From Ruminococcus sp. (GTDB lineage Bacteria; Bacillota; Clostridia; Oscillospirales; Ruminococcaceae): a DNA stretch of 64,000 nt. Both the position numbers and the translations under genes were made by a program. The notes below the pieces were generated by a model, which was not told where the DNA came from, ran no database searches, and was given only the letters and a program-made list of their open reading frames with translations. The DNA is taken from contig NZ_JAFUAG010000041.1 in the NCBI RefSeq assembly GCF_017464355.1, positions 62,001 to 126,000 of the forward strand, in the 5' to 3' direction. Positions within the stretch are counted from its first letter, which is position 1. The number at the start of each line of letters is the position of its first letter. This document shows, in pieces, positions 32,245-41,740 of this stretch.

Positions 32245-34083
32245 TTAAGTTTTATTTCCTGCGAACTGGGTCTGGTAGAGGTCGTAATAGCAGCCCTTCT
32301 GAGCTATCAGATCCTCATGCCTGCCGCTTTCGGCCACCTTTCCGCCGTCAATGACCACGATGACATCTGCATCGCGTATGGTGGAAAGTCTGTGGGCGAT
32401 TATGAGGGAGGTGCGGTTCTTCATAAGCGCTACCATAGCGGATTGTATGTGCATCTCCGTTCTGGTATCAACGCTGGAAGTCGCTTCGTCAAGTATGAGT
32501 ATCTTTGGGTCGGCCAGTACAGCCCTTGCTATGGAAAGCAGCTGCCTTTGTCCCTGAGACAGGTTTGAACCGCCCTCGGAAAGCTGGGTCTTGTAGCCCT
32601 CTGGCAGGCGGCGGATAAACTCATCGGCATTGGCATGGTGTGCCGCCCTGCGCACTGCTTCATCGGGAGCGTCCTCCTTGCCGTAGCGGATATTATCCTC
32701 AATGCTGCCCTTGAACAGCACAGTGTCCTGCAAAACTATGGCCACAGACTTTCTCAGCTCGTCCTTTTTGATATCTCTGATATCCACACCGTCCACAGTT
32801 ATCAGCCCGCCGTCCGTTTCGTAGAAGCGTGTGAGCAGGTTTACTATGGTGGTCTTGCCTGAACCTGTTGCGCCGACTATAGCTATCTTCTGCCCCTGCT
32901 TTATATCCAGGTCAAGGCCTTTCAGCACAGGCTTTTCTGGCTCGTAGCCGAATTTGATATCCTTGAAGCATATGTCCCCCCGAACATCATCAGCTGTCAT
33001 TTCACTCTTGCCCTCATCGGGCTCGGGCTTTGTTTCCATTACCTCAAATATACGTTCTGCGCCTGCGATAGCTGTCTGTATATTCGCATACTGGTTGGCT
33101 ATCTCGTTTATAGGCCTTGAGAACTGCTTCGAGTAGAGAATGAAAGCCTGTATAGTGCCCACAGTTATCCAGCCCCTGAAGCTGAACCAGCCACCGAAGG
33201 CCGCTATCATAACAAACCCGAAATTTGATATGCAGTTCATCAGCGGACCCATAACACCGCCGCATATCTGGGCGCGTATGCCTGTTTTTCTCAGTTCATC
33301 GCTCATCTGGTTGAAATCCCTGACAGCGTCCTGCTCTTTTGAGTAGGATACCACAGTGCGGTATCCTGTGACCATTTCCTCCACATGGCCGTTGAGCTTG
33401 CCCAGTATTATCTGCTGCTGCAAAAAGTACTTGCGCATGAACTTGGTCATCTTGGCTGATACCAGTATGGTCAGTACAACTGTGGAAAGAGATATCAGCG
33501 TCAGCAGGGGAGAGTAGGTCAGCATTATCACGATAGAACCTATGACCGTCAGCACACCCGATATCAGCGAGCCGATAGACTGAGAAATGGTGTTCGATAT
33601 GTTCTCTACATCGTTGGTCATGCGGCTCATTATATCGCCGTGCTTGTGGGTGTCAAAATACTTTATGGGAAGCTTTACCAGATCACCAAAAAGATCTCTT
33701 CTCATGGTGCTTACTGTCCTCTGGGAAAGCTTTGCAGAAAAAATGCCCTGCATATAGGAGAACAGCGAGTTCGCCAGATATACCACGCCTAAGGCGATAA
33801 GAGTCTTTATCAGCTTGTCGGTGTTCACAGAAAGCTTGCTGTCGTCCAGGGTTATGCAGTCGATAGCTATCTGCTGGATATAGGGCGCTGCCAGTCCCAG
33901 CAGGGTTATGGCCAGCATTATTGCCAGCAGCCCGAAGAACAGGTACTTGCTCCTGCCTATGTAAGCTAACAGCCTGCCCAGGGTCTTCCTGGCATTCTTG
34001 GGCTTTTCTGCATTTACCAGAGCCGCGTTCCTTCCGCCGGGAGCCTGCTGTTTGTTGTTTGGGTTAGGTGGCATAGGGGGCAT
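32245..34083 (-). CDS. Heterodimeric ABC exporter, canonical half
   Basis: A 612-residue type IV ABC half-transporter: N-terminal glycine/proline-rich tail, six TM helices (about 40-330), then an ATPase with Walker A GATGSGKTT, signature LSQGQRQL, Walker B ILILDEATS with the catalytic Glu, and switch His (IIAHRLST). Its start codon shares bases with the stop of the partner gene, so translation is coupled. The pair resembles LmrCD/BmrCD/TmrAB multidrug exporters, in which this half carries the functional ATPase site. Confidence 0.92.
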   Translation of the reverse strand: MPPMPPNPNNKQQAPGGRNAALVNAEKPKNARKTLGRLLAYIGRSKYLFFGLLAIMLAITLLGLAAPYIQQIAIDCITLDDSKLSVNTDKLIKTLIALGVVYLANSLFSYMQGIFSAKLSQRTVSTMRRDLFGDLVKLPIKYFDTHKHGDIMSRMTNDVENISNTISQSIGSLISGVLTVIGSIVIMLTYSPLLTLISLSTVVLTILVSAKMTKFMRKYFLQQQIILGKLNGHVEEMVTGYRTVVSYSKEQDAVRDFNQMSDELRKTGIRAQICGGVMGPLMNCISNFGFVMIAAFGGWFSFRGWITVGTIQAFILYSKQFSRPINEIANQYANIQTAIAGAERIFEVMETKPEPDEGKSEMTADDVRGDICFKDIKFGYEPEKPVLKGLDLDIKQGQKIAIVGATGSGKTTIVNLLTRFYETDGGLITVDGVDIRDIKKDELRKSVAIVLQDTVLFKGSIEDNIRYGKEDAPDEAVRRAAHHANADEFIRRLPEGYKTQLSEGGSNLSQGQRQLLSIARAVLADPKILILDEATSSVDTRTEMHIQSAMVALMKNRTSLIIAHRLSTIRDADVIVVIDGGKVAESGRHEDLIAQKGCYYDLYQTQFAGNKT

Positions 34084-35810
34084 TACACTTCACCTCCGTT
34101 GGTCTTTACCTGCGAGCTGTAGATATCCTGATATACCTCACAGTTTCTCAGCAGTTCATCGTGGCTGTCACAGCCTACTATCTGCCCGTGGTCAAGCACG
34201 ACTATCCTGTCGCAGTTCTTTACACTTGCTATCCTCTGGGCAATGGTTATGACCGTGGTGCCCTTGAGGTTCTCTTTCAGCTTCTGCCGCAGCCTTGCCT
34301 CAGTGCCCAGGTCAAGAGCTGAGGTCGAGTCATCAAATATGAGTATCTCCGGCTTTTTCAGTACCGCACGGGCAATGGACATACGCTGTTTCTGTCCGCC
34401 TGAAAGGGAAGCACCCTTTTCGGCTATCATGCTGTTGTAGTCATCGGGCATACGGGATATGAATTCGTCTGCCTGGGCTATCTCTGCCGCCATGACTATC
34501 TCTTCGTCTGTGGCCTCATCGTTGCCCCAGCGGATATTGTCAGCCACACTGGCCGAGAACAGCTCGCTCTTCTGCAAAACTATGCCCACCCGCTTGCGCA
34601 GGTCTTCAAGCTTGTAATCCCTGACGTTCACACCGTCCACAAAAACTTCGCCCTCATCGGCATCGTAGAAGCGGGGTATAAGGTTCACCAGGGAAGATTT
34701 GCCCGAGCCCGTAGCGCCCAGTATGGCTATGTTTTCTCCCGACTTTATGTCAAGGTCGATATTTGTCAGCACAGGCTCACCGCTTGATGTAGGGTAAGCA
34801 AAGGTCACTCCACTAAGTCTTACTGTACCTTTTTCTGTACTGTTTTCAGCACCCTCGCCGTCGTTTATAACAGGTGCGGTGTCCAGCACTTCAAGTATAC
34901 GCTTGCCCGAGGCGCTGGCCCTTGCCATGGTCTGGAACATCATGGATATCATCATTATTCCGTGCAGCACCTGGGTCAGGTAGGTTATAGCCGCCATGAC
35001 CTCGCCGACGTGCATTTCCTTTGCCTGCACCTGCCAGCCGCCTATGTAGATAACGGCGATGACCGAGAAATTCATTATCACCATGAGCAGGGGAGATAGC
35101 AGTGCCATAAGCTCCTGTACTTTAAGGTTAGCTTCCGTAAGACCCATGTTGGCAGTTTCAAACCTCTGCTCCTCGTGCTTTTCACGCACATATGCCTTTA
35201 CTACTCTTGCGCCCGTAACATTCTCCTGCATTACCGAGTTCACGCTGTCCAGCCGCTTTGCAACTATGGCATAAAGGGGATTAGCATGGCGCATTATCAT
35301 TATTACTATCACAGCCTCCACAGGCAGTGCCACAGCGATGATAGTGCCAAAGCTTTTCGCAAGGCTCAGCATCATTATGATACCGCCTATGAACATGATG
35401 ATGTTTCTGACAAATCCTCTTATCAGAAAATCCACCATCTGCTGAATGGCTGTTATATCCGCAGTTATCCTTGTTACCAGCGAGCCCGTGGTGAACTTGT
35501 CCGTCTGCTGGAATGACAGCCCCATGACCCGCTTGAACAGGTCGTTGCGGACATCTTTTGAAAAACCCTGAGAGGCGCAGCCCGCAAAAAATGCCGATGC
35601 CGCGCCGCAGCATCCGCCGAATATCACCGTCACCAGCATAAGTATGCCTGTCTTTATGATGACCTCCATGCTGCTGCCAAGTACGCCCTCATCAACTATC
35701 TTTGACATGAGCTTCGGCTGCAAAAGGTCCATCATGACCTCGCCTACCATGCTCACAGGTGCCAGCAGCACAAAGAGCATATAGGGCTTTATGTATCTGA
35801 GAAACTTCAC
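34083..35810 (-). CDS. Heterodimeric ABC exporter, degenerate-site half
   Basis: A 575-residue ABC half-transporter with six TM helices and an ATPase (Walker A GATGSGKSS, signature LSGGQKQR). Walker B reads IFDDSTSALD, with Asp in place of the catalytic Glu, and the switch-His position reads IAQR in place of IAHR. These changes are the hallmark of the non-canonical half of heterodimeric exporters. It overlaps the MarR gene by 4 nt upstream and the canonical half by 1 nt downstream. Confidence 0.92.
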   Translation of the reverse strand: MKFLRYIKPYMLFVLLAPVSMVGEVMMDLLQPKLMSKIVDEGVLGSSMEVIIKTGILMLVTVIFGGCCGAASAFFAGCASQGFSKDVRNDLFKRVMGLSFQQTDKFTTGSLVTRITADITAIQQMVDFLIRGFVRNIIMFIGGIIMMLSLAKSFGTIIAVALPVEAVIVIMIMRHANPLYAIVAKRLDSVNSVMQENVTGARVVKAYVREKHEEQRFETANMGLTEANLKVQELMALLSPLLMVIMNFSVIAVIYIGGWQVQAKEMHVGEVMAAITYLTQVLHGIMMISMMFQTMARASASGKRILEVLDTAPVINDGEGAENSTEKGTVRLSGVTFAYPTSSGEPVLTNIDLDIKSGENIAILGATGSGKSSLVNLIPRFYDADEGEVFVDGVNVRDYKLEDLRKRVGIVLQKSELFSASVADNIRWGNDEATDEEIVMAAEIAQADEFISRMPDDYNSMIAEKGASLSGGQKQRMSIARAVLKKPEILIFDDSTSALDLGTEARLRQKLKENLKGTTVITIAQRIASVKNCDRIVVLDHGQIVGCDSHDELLRNCEVYQDIYSSQVKTNGGEV

Positions 35811-36286
35811 TTATCTTCCTCCTCCAGCAGATTTATCAGCATTTTGCGAAGCACCGCCATTGCCGCATCTGTTTCTTCCTTTGGTATGCCCCTTGTCAGC
35901 AGTTCATCTGCCTGACAGAAGGTCTCCCGCACACACTGCACCTTTTCCCGACCCTTGTCAGTCAGGTAGACTTTCATGGCGCGCATATCCTCAGTGTCAG
36001 CCTCACGGCGCACAAGACCCTCAGCCTCCATTTTACCCAGGGCCACTGATACTGTAGGCGCCGTCAGGTGGGTCTGCTTAACAAGCTGCAGCTGGGTCGC
36101 ACCTTCGTTGAAGAAAAGTTCCATGAGCAGCTTATGGTGTCCGTGGGAAACACCCTTGCTCTCCAGCTCCCGCCTGACACGGTGCATGAACAATCTCGAT
36201 ACATCATTCACGAACATAGAGGGCTTGGCGTCCTGCCGTTCAAGAAGCTTTCTGGGCATCTGGGTGTGGTCATCTTTGAACTTCAT
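35807..36286 (-). CDS. MarR-family transcriptional regulator
   Basis: A 159-residue winged-helix regulator (GATQLQLVKQTHLTAPTVSVALGKMEAEGLVRREAD is the recognition and wing region; quoted in parts elsewhere by position, residues about 62-98). First gene of the MarR-ABC-ABC operon. A perfect 7-bp inverted repeat sits right at the predicted transcription start, which implies autorepression relieved by a drug-like ligand of the exporter. Confidence 0.9.
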   Translation of the reverse strand: MKFKDDHTQMPRKLLERQDAKPSMFVNDVSRLFMHRVRRELESKGVSHGHHKLLMELFFNEGATQLQLVKQTHLTAPTVSVALGKMEAEGLVRREADTEDMRAMKVYLTDKGREKVQCVRETFCQADELLTRGIPKEETDAAMAVLRKMLINLLEEEDK

Positions 36287-36312
36287 CTTCTGTCCTCCTT
36301 TGCTGTATCATA

Positions 36313-36330
36313 TAGTTAGTTTTCTAACTA
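36313..36330. promoter_or_regulatory. MarR operator
   Basis: Perfect inverted repeat TAGTTAG-TTTT-CTAACTA immediately downstream of the -10 box of the MarR/ABC operon. Confidence 0.75.
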
Positions 36331-36359
36331 ATTATATCATCGCAGGCATAATTTGTCAA
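36331..36359 (-). promoter_or_regulatory. Consensus promoter of the MarR/ABC exporter operon
   Basis: Minus-strand TTGACA (36359-36354), 17 nt, TATAAT (36336-36331), both perfect; the -10 abuts the operator. Confidence 0.85.
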
Positions 36360-36448
36360 CTAAATTTTTGTGAACACATATAACAAAATTTTTGTGCAAA
36401 AAAACAAGTCCTTGCATTTGTCTGAATGAGAGGGCTTCTTTACTGTCA

Positions 36449-36754
36449 TCATTTTGGGAAGGCTATCTCTTCCGTATATTTGTCACAAACGTAAGCTGCC
36501 TCGAATTCTTCCTTTGAAATTACCTGCGCAAAAAACTCGGGCTCGGTATTTATCTCGTCCACAGGCGGGATAGGTGCTTCTGTAATAAACTCAAAGCCTT
36601 CCTCAATAACAGGTACAGCTCTTCTGTCGGCATATACCTCCAGCATACGGGCTGCATATCTCCCGCTTTCAAGGTCGATCTCATAAAACAAGAGTATTGG
36701 GAACCTGTCATCTTCATGTTTCCAGAACCACTTTATATATTCATATCTTTCCAT
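36449..36754 (-). CDS. Small hypothetical protein, DUF6881-like
   Basis: About 101 residues from ATG 36754, chosen because GGTGA precedes it by 7 nt; an upstream in-frame start at 36778 lacks one. The N-terminus (ERYEYIKWFWKHEDDRFPI) and the strand-rich middle resemble the DUF6881 family of small cytoplasmic proteins, sometimes found beside toxin or immunity genes. No partner gene is adjacent. Function unknown. Confidence 0.6.
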   Translation of the reverse strand: MERYEYIKWFWKHEDDRFPILLFYEIDLESGRYAARMLEVYADRRAVPVIEEGFEFITEAPIPPVDEINTEPEFFAQVISKEEFEAAYVCDKYTEEIAFPK

Positions 36755-36875
36755 ATTAGTTTCACCGCTTTCCGCCACTGATATTCATATCATAGCATAA
36801 CATCTCCCCGTTGTAAAGTGTCCGCCTTTGCATGGGACGTTTTTCCCCGGCACCCGTAAAGCAGTATCCCAAAAA

Positions 36876-36900
36876 GAAAAAAAGCCCCCATGCGGGAGCT
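36876..36900 (-). terminator. Terminator after metE
   Basis: Stem AGC-CCC/GGG-GCT with a short loop, followed on the minus strand by seven T. Confidence 0.8.
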
Positions 36901-36912
36901 TTTCTTTCTCAG

Positions 36913-39192
36913 TTAAGCCTTGCTGTTTTCCTCTCTGAGTCTCTTAGCGGCTGCCACAAGATTTTTTAGGCTGGGTACAGTTTCAGCCACACCTCTGGTC
37001 TTAAGGCCGCAGTCGGGGTTTACCCAGAGCTTGTCGGCGCTTATGCGGCCGAGCATTTTGTCAAGGGCTGACTTTATCTCTTCCTCCGAGGGTACCCTGG
37101 GCGAATGTATATCATATACCCCGGGGCCTACCTCAGTACGGAAATCATTTTCCTTCAGCACATCAAGTATGGTCAGGTCTGAACGGGAGGCTTCAAAGGT
37201 GATGACATCTGCGTCCATGTCGTCGATATCCTTTATTATGTCAGCGAACTCGCTGTAGCACATATGGGTGTGTATCTGGGTCTCGGGCTTTACACCGCTG
37301 TGTACATACCTGAATGCGGGTATGGCCCAATCCAGGTAATCCTCTCTCCAGTCGGACTTTCTCAGGGGCAGCTTTTCACGGAGTGCAGCTTCGTCCACCT
37401 GTATTATGCTTATGCCGTTGGCTTCCAGGTCAAGCACTTCCTCCCTGATAGCCTGGGCTATTTGGAATACGCTTTCCTTAAGGCTTATATCCTCTCTGGG
37501 GAAGGACCAGTTGAGTATGGTAACAGGGCCTGTCAGCATACCCTTCATGGGCTTGTCGGTAAGGCTCTGGGCATATTTTGACCACCTTACTGTCATGGGT
37601 CTTGCACGGGAGATATCGCCCCATACCACAGGGGGCTTCACACAGCGGGTGCCGTAGGACTGCACCCAGGCCTTCTCAGTGAAGATATAACCATCCAGGC
37701 ACTCACCGAAGTATTCAACCATGTCGTTTCTCTCATACTCACCGTGTACAGGCACATCAAGGCCGATCTCCTCCTGCAGTGCCACACACTCGGCTATCTT
37801 TTTCTCGATGAATTTTTCGTAGTCAGCCTGCGCAAGCTCGCCCTTTCTCAGTGCAGTTCTTGCCGCCTTTACATCAGCGGTCTGTGGGAAAGAACCTATG
37901 GTCGTGGTAGGGAAGAGGGGCAGTTTGAAACGCTCCTTCTGTATCTTTTCACGCTCAGCAAAGGCAGGCAGCCTTACAAAGTCCTTTTCGGTGAGGGCAG
38001 CTACCTTCTCCCTTACAGCAGCATTGGCGCCCTCCCTGACCTCGCTGTGCAGTGCCGTATTTTTCTTGAATTCCTCGGTATCTTCGGGCTTGTCGGCTGC
38101 AAGTATATTTTTGAGTTCTTCCAGTTCGCCCAGCTTTTCCTTGGCATAGGCAAAATGCTTCTTTATGCTGTCACTGAGCTTGCTCTCGTTATCAAGCGTG
38201 CAGGGAACGTGCAGCAGCGAGCAGGAGGTGCCCAGCACTATGTCCTCAGCCTGCTTTTTCAGCTCGCCGATCATCCCGATAGTCTTTGCGTAATGGTTCC
38301 GCCAGATGTTCTTGCCGTTTACCACACCTGCAAACAGCACCTTGCCTTTTGGGAAACCCTTGGTCTTTACCAGCTCAAGGCTCTTCTTGCCCTCAACAAA
38401 GTCAAGTCCTATGCCGTCGCAGTCGAGGGCGGCAAGTTCATCATAGCAATCTCTTACATCACCGAAGTATGTCTGTATCAGCACCTTTACACCATGCTTG
38501 TCTTCCAGCACCTTGCTGTATATCTGCTCAAACAGTGCAATGTCCTCAGCTGTCATATCCTTTACCAGTGAGGGCTCATCGAACTGCACCCATTCAGCAC
38601 CAAGTTCGGCGAATCTTTTCAGTATCTCGCTGTAGATCTTTGCTGTTTCTTCAGCCACGTCGGCAGCGGTTTTCTTTCCCGTATACCTTGCCAGTTTCAG
38701 GAAAGTATATCCGCCCACGATAACAGGCTTTGTTTTCACACCGTTCTCCAGCGCCTCACTGAAAAGGTCAAAGGGTCTTGTCCCGCAGAGCTTTATCTCG
38801 GTGCTGTCATCTATTTCGGGCACCATGTAATGGTAGTTGGTGTTGTACCACTTTTTCATGGCCAGCGCCTTTACATCGCCCTTTTCACCCTGATATCCCC
38901 TTGCTGCCGCAAAGTAGGTGTCAAGCTCTGTAAGACCCAGCTTTGTGTACCTCTCAGGCACAGCTCCCAGCAGGAATGCTGTATCCAGCACACCGTCGTA
39001 GTAAGAAAAATCTCCCGAGGGTATTATATCCAGCCCGCTGTCTTTCTGTAATTTCAGATCGTAGCTGCGTATGTCCTTTGCTGTCTTTTCCAGCTCATCG
39101 GCGCTTATCTCACCTCTGAAATATTTCTCGCTGGCGAATTTCAGTTCACGAAGTCCGCCTATTCTCGGATAACCTATGATAGTTGTTTTCAT
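36913..39192 (-). CDS. metE: Cobalamin-independent methionine synthase
   Basis: A 759-residue double-barrel enzyme that transfers the methyl group of 5-methyltetrahydrofolate (triglutamate) to homocysteine. The N-terminal barrel and the catalytic C-terminal barrel are both present, with zinc ligands visible in HTHMCYSEF and NPDCGLKTR and the substrate region TTTIGSFPQT. Full length for the family. No SAM, cobalamin or T-box element is seen in the 124 nt upstream, only a promoter, so control may be by a protein regulator. Confidence 0.95.
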   Translation of the reverse strand: MKTTIIGYPRIGGLRELKFASEKYFRGEISADELEKTAKDIRSYDLKLQKDSGLDIIPSGDFSYYDGVLDTAFLLGAVPERYTKLGLTELDTYFAAARGYQGEKGDVKALAMKKWYNTNYHYMVPEIDDSTEIKLCGTRPFDLFSEALENGVKTKPVIVGGYTFLKLARYTGKKTAADVAEETAKIYSEILKRFAELGAEWVQFDEPSLVKDMTAEDIALFEQIYSKVLEDKHGVKVLIQTYFGDVRDCYDELAALDCDGIGLDFVEGKKSLELVKTKGFPKGKVLFAGVVNGKNIWRNHYAKTIGMIGELKKQAEDIVLGTSCSLLHVPCTLDNESKLSDSIKKHFAYAKEKLGELEELKNILAADKPEDTEEFKKNTALHSEVREGANAAVREKVAALTEKDFVRLPAFAEREKIQKERFKLPLFPTTTIGSFPQTADVKAARTALRKGELAQADYEKFIEKKIAECVALQEEIGLDVPVHGEYERNDMVEYFGECLDGYIFTEKAWVQSYGTRCVKPPVVWGDISRARPMTVRWSKYAQSLTDKPMKGMLTGPVTILNWSFPREDISLKESVFQIAQAIREEVLDLEANGISIIQVDEAALREKLPLRKSDWREDYLDWAIPAFRYVHSGVKPETQIHTHMCYSEFADIIKDIDDMDADVITFEASRSDLTILDVLKENDFRTEVGPGVYDIHSPRVPSEEEIKSALDKMLGRISADKLWVNPDCGLKTRGVAETVPSLKNLVAAAKRLREENSKA

Positions 39193-39228
39193 TTCCTATT
39201 CCTCCAATATGATTAATCTGTATTTATG

Positions 39229-39258
39229 ATTATAACACATATTTCGGAAAAGTGTTAA
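39229..39258 (-). promoter_or_regulatory. Promoter of metE
   Basis: Minus-strand TTAACA (39258-39253), 18 nt, TATAAT (39234-39229). Confidence 0.65.
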
Positions 39259-39262
39259 TACT

Positions 39263-39304
39263 AAAAAAATATGCGCAGATATAGCTTTAGGCTATGCCTG
39301 CGCA
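39263..39304 (-). terminator. Terminator after the ECF sigma fusion gene
   Basis: Outer stem TGCGCAG/CTGCGCA with an inner ATAGC/GCTAT hairpin, then a seven-T run on the minus strand. Confidence 0.8.
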
Positions 39305-39316
39305 AACCATATAAAT

Positions 39317-41281
39317 TTATTCTATATCATCTTGCAGAAAAGTGTAGTGGTTCTCCTCCTGCAGGCCTGCCTCGGCAGGGAAAGCCTTCAGCAGTTCGGT
39401 AAGTCCCTCGGGCAGCACCGCCTTGCTGTCACCTCTCCAGACCCACCTGCCGTTCAGATTTAGCTGATAGACCGTGCCGTCTTCCGCGATGTAAGTATAC
39501 TGAGGCATACCGTCCTTTGCTATCCCGCTGTATTCAAGTTCAGCCAGACGTTTACCCGTGTATACCGAAAGATAGGCTCTGTCATTGAGCAGTTCATTAA
39601 CCACAGACCCGTACAGCCAGTTTATCCCCCTTCTTTCCGCTTCGTTCAGTTCAGAATATTCAGGGCCTTCCAGTGGGTCAGCCTGCGCCCCATCAGAACT
39701 TAGATAGTCCGCTATGGCCATATCAAGGTATTTTTCCACAAAATCCTCCCGACCCTCACCCAATGTCACCGAAGAAATATTGTTCAGCTGTGCGGGGTAG
39801 GTCTCCAGTATGGGCAGTTCAAAGGTCACTGTCACACTCAGCCCCGAGGGAACCCTCTCGTAGCTGTCGAACTGTGCTTTGAATTCGTCGGGCACGGTGA
39901 AGTTATACAAGCTGTAGCTATCTGCTGCCAGACATTCTCCCGAGTCCTTGTTATACTGCACCAGCTCGTATTCCGCTGTCAGCTCATCGCCCGTGCGTAT
40001 CTGAGTATCTATGTTCCCCGAGGTCAGCTCGTTTTCGATGAGATATTTCAGTGCCATTACCTCGCCGTTGGTCAGGTTCGGAAAGATAGTCACCCTTAGT
40101 TCATAGCTGAGTATCTCGTTCTCCACCAGTTCATCAAAGTTCTCACTGTCGGGTGAAATGTCCTTGCATAGGGCGAGGATATCTTCGTAGTAGGGCTCAA
40201 CAAAGGTCCTGCTCTGGTCGTTGAATATCTGCTTTACCGACCATACCCCGTCCAGCGTGGCAGGATAGGTCTCTTCTATCCCCTCCGAGAATTTTATCTT
40301 GTACTCGTGTCCCGATATGGGGCTGCGTTCTATTTCCCCAAGGCAGTCATCTGGGACTTTTATGTGGTAAAGGCTGCAGCGCTTTGTTTCGTCATCGCCT
40401 ATGGCCAGCATCTCATGGTTTTCGGGATCATACTTCACAAGCTTTACCCGCATTATGCTGCGCTCGCTTTCTTCTGCCGAGGAAGAATTGCTTACATCAG
40501 GCCGCACATCGCCCACAGGCTTGCTGTTCTTCCCGAAATGCCCCAGCGCCAGCGGCACACCCACAGCTACCGCCGCTGCAACACCTACAGCTGCTATCTT
40601 CACAAAGGTAATGGCCTTTACCGCCGAGCCTGCCTTTACTGCTGCACCAGCGTAGCTCTGGTCTATACTGCCTTGCAGCATGGCGTCCACCGGCACCGCA
40701 CAGAAAGTGCAGTACCGCATGAGTCCCTCGACTTTTTCCTTTATCTTTTTCCTTGCATCGAAAAGCCGCTTCCTCGCCGCACCCTCGCTTATTCCGAGAG
40801 TTTTTGCCACCTCCCGCAGGGGCTGTTCATTGTAGTAATAGAGTATGACAGCAGCCTTCTGTTCACGGCTCAGGCCGTCTATCACAGCTTTCAGCTGCTC
40901 CCTGCGCTGGCTGTTCACAGCGTAGTCATCAGGCAGCATCAGAGGTTCATTAAGTGCCGCATCTGACATGGCCAGCTCCTGTTCTTCCTCGCTTTCAAAA
41001 TGTGCCGTGCGGGAATTTTCCTCCCGACAGCGTATACATTTTCTGTAAGCGATAGAATACAGCCACGACCCGAAAGCTTCCTCCGCCCGAAGACTTCCTA
41101 TATTCTCCATGGCATCAAGAAAAGTCTCCGATACCACATCTTCTGCGGCCTCTCTGCTGCCCACGTTTTTCAGCACAAAGAAGAACAGCTTATCCCTGTA
41201 GTCGGCATACAGCATCTCAAAAGCCTGCCTGTCACCGCCCTTTGCCGCCATTACCGCAGCGGTCTGCTCACTGTTCGTCAT
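39317..41281 (-). CDS. ECF sigma factor fused to a transmembrane segment and duplicated outer domain
   Basis: About 654 residues from ATG 41281 (AGGTGAG upstream; an alternative GTG lies at 41290). Residues 1-190 are a complete ECF sigma factor: region 2 (FEMLYADYRDKLFFFVLKNV, DVVSETFLDAM) and region 4 (LSREQKAAVILYYY, EVAKTLGISEGAARKRLF). A single TM helix at about 223-249 follows, then roughly 400 residues outside the membrane. The outer part holds two related repeats (about 280-350 and 439-506) sharing LVxY, SLY, VPD and ETYPA. Such C-terminally extended sigma factors are thought to be membrane-tethered and controlled through the extension. No separate anti-sigma gene is seen apart from the 47-residue gene upstream. 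Confidence 0.85.
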   Translation of the reverse strand: MTNSEQTAAVMAAKGGDRQAFEMLYADYRDKLFFFVLKNVGSREAAEDVVSETFLDAMENIGSLRAEEAFGSWLYSIAYRKCIRCREENSRTAHFESEEEQELAMSDAALNEPLMLPDDYAVNSQRREQLKAVIDGLSREQKAAVILYYYNEQPLREVAKTLGISEGAARKRLFDARKKIKEKVEGLMRYCTFCAVPVDAMLQGSIDQSYAGAAVKAGSAVKAITFVKIAAVGVAAAVAVGVPLALGHFGKNSKPVGDVRPDVSNSSSAEESERSIMRVKLVKYDPENHEMLAIGDDETKRCSLYHIKVPDDCLGEIERSPISGHEYKIKFSEGIEETYPATLDGVWSVKQIFNDQSRTFVEPYYEDILALCKDISPDSENFDELVENEILSYELRVTIFPNLTNGEVMALKYLIENELTSGNIDTQIRTGDELTAEYELVQYNKDSGECLAADSYSLYNFTVPDEFKAQFDSYERVPSGLSVTVTFELPILETYPAQLNNISSVTLGEGREDFVEKYLDMAIADYLSSDGAQADPLEGPEYSELNEAERRGINWLYGSVVNELLNDRAYLSVYTGKRLAELEYSGIAKDGMPQYTYIAEDGTVYQLNLNGRWVWRGDSKAVLPEGLTELLKAFPAEAGLQEENHYTFLQDDIE

Positions 41282-41411
41282 ATGTCTCACCTGTCCTTTC
41301 GCTGCCGAATACTTTTATGTAGAGCCTTTCCTTGTCCTCGTCGGTAAGGACGCTTTCTTCCGCCATAAGCCGAAGTATCTCTGTTATCAGCTTTTCAATA
41401 GTGACCTCCAT
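41268..41411 (-). CDS. 47-residue protein preceding the ECF sigma gene
   Basis: ATG 41411 behind GGGAGGG opens a 47-codon acidic frame (MEVTIEKLITEILRLMAEES at the start). It ends inside the sigma gene, so the two are translationally coupled. The leading helix is amphipathic. No family is recognised. It could be a small regulator of the sigma factor or a coupling peptide; the promoter at 41428-41456 drives both. Confidence 0.65.
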   Translation of the reverse strand: MEVTIEKLITEILRLMAEESVLTDEDKERLYIKVFGSERTGETYDEQ

Positions 41412-41427
41412 AAGCGCCCTCCCTCAT

Positions 41428-41456
41428 ATTATATCCGTTTTGTTGTCTGTTGTAAA
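41428..41456 (-). promoter_or_regulatory. Promoter of the 47-residue/ECF sigma unit
   Basis: Minus-strand TTTACA (41456-41451), 17 nt, TATAAT (41433-41428); it looks like a housekeeping promoter, not an ECF one. Confidence 0.7.
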
Positions 41457-41553
41457 GTGCGCCCAAAGCAGAAAAATGTTACCATGATCTTATGTTTTTG
41501 TAGAAATGCACAACTTTACCATCTAACTTATATGCAAACTGACAGAACAGCCA

Positions 41554-41584
41554 TAAAAAAAGCAGTCCTCAGAAGAGAACTGCT
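41554..41584 (-). terminator. Terminator of the tRNA-Ser transcript
   Basis: Ten-base-pair stem AGCAGTCCTC/GAGAACTGCT (one wobble) with a T-run of seven on the minus strand. Confidence 0.85.
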
Positions 41585-41599
41585 TCTTAAAAAAATCAG

Positions 41600-41688
41600 C
41601 GCAGATGGAGAGATTTGAACTCTCGCGACGGTATTACCGCCCTACCGCATTTCGAGTGCGGACCCTTCAGCCACTTGGGTACATCTGC
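41600..41688 (-). tRNA. tRNA-Ser(CGA)
   Basis: An 89 nt class II tRNA with long variable arm. Acceptor GCAGATG pairs with CATCTGC, the discriminator is G, the anticodon loop CTCGAAA gives anticodon CGA, and the T arm GAGAG-TTCAAAT-CTCTC is intact. No CCA is encoded. It reads UCG codons. Confidence 0.95.
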
Positions 41689-41711
41689 GTACTGTCCTAG
41701 ACAGCTTAATC

Positions 41712-41740
41712 ATTATATCATACTTTTTTTGAAAAATCAA
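41712..41740 (-). promoter_or_regulatory. Promoter of tRNA-Ser
   Basis: Minus-strand TTGATT (41740-41735), 17 nt, TATAAT (41717-41712). Confidence 0.7.

Noticed and set aside
39193-39316. Possible SAM riboswitch or T-box in front of metE
   Set aside because: The leader is short and lacks the conserved motifs; the hairpin there is the terminator of the neighbouring gene.
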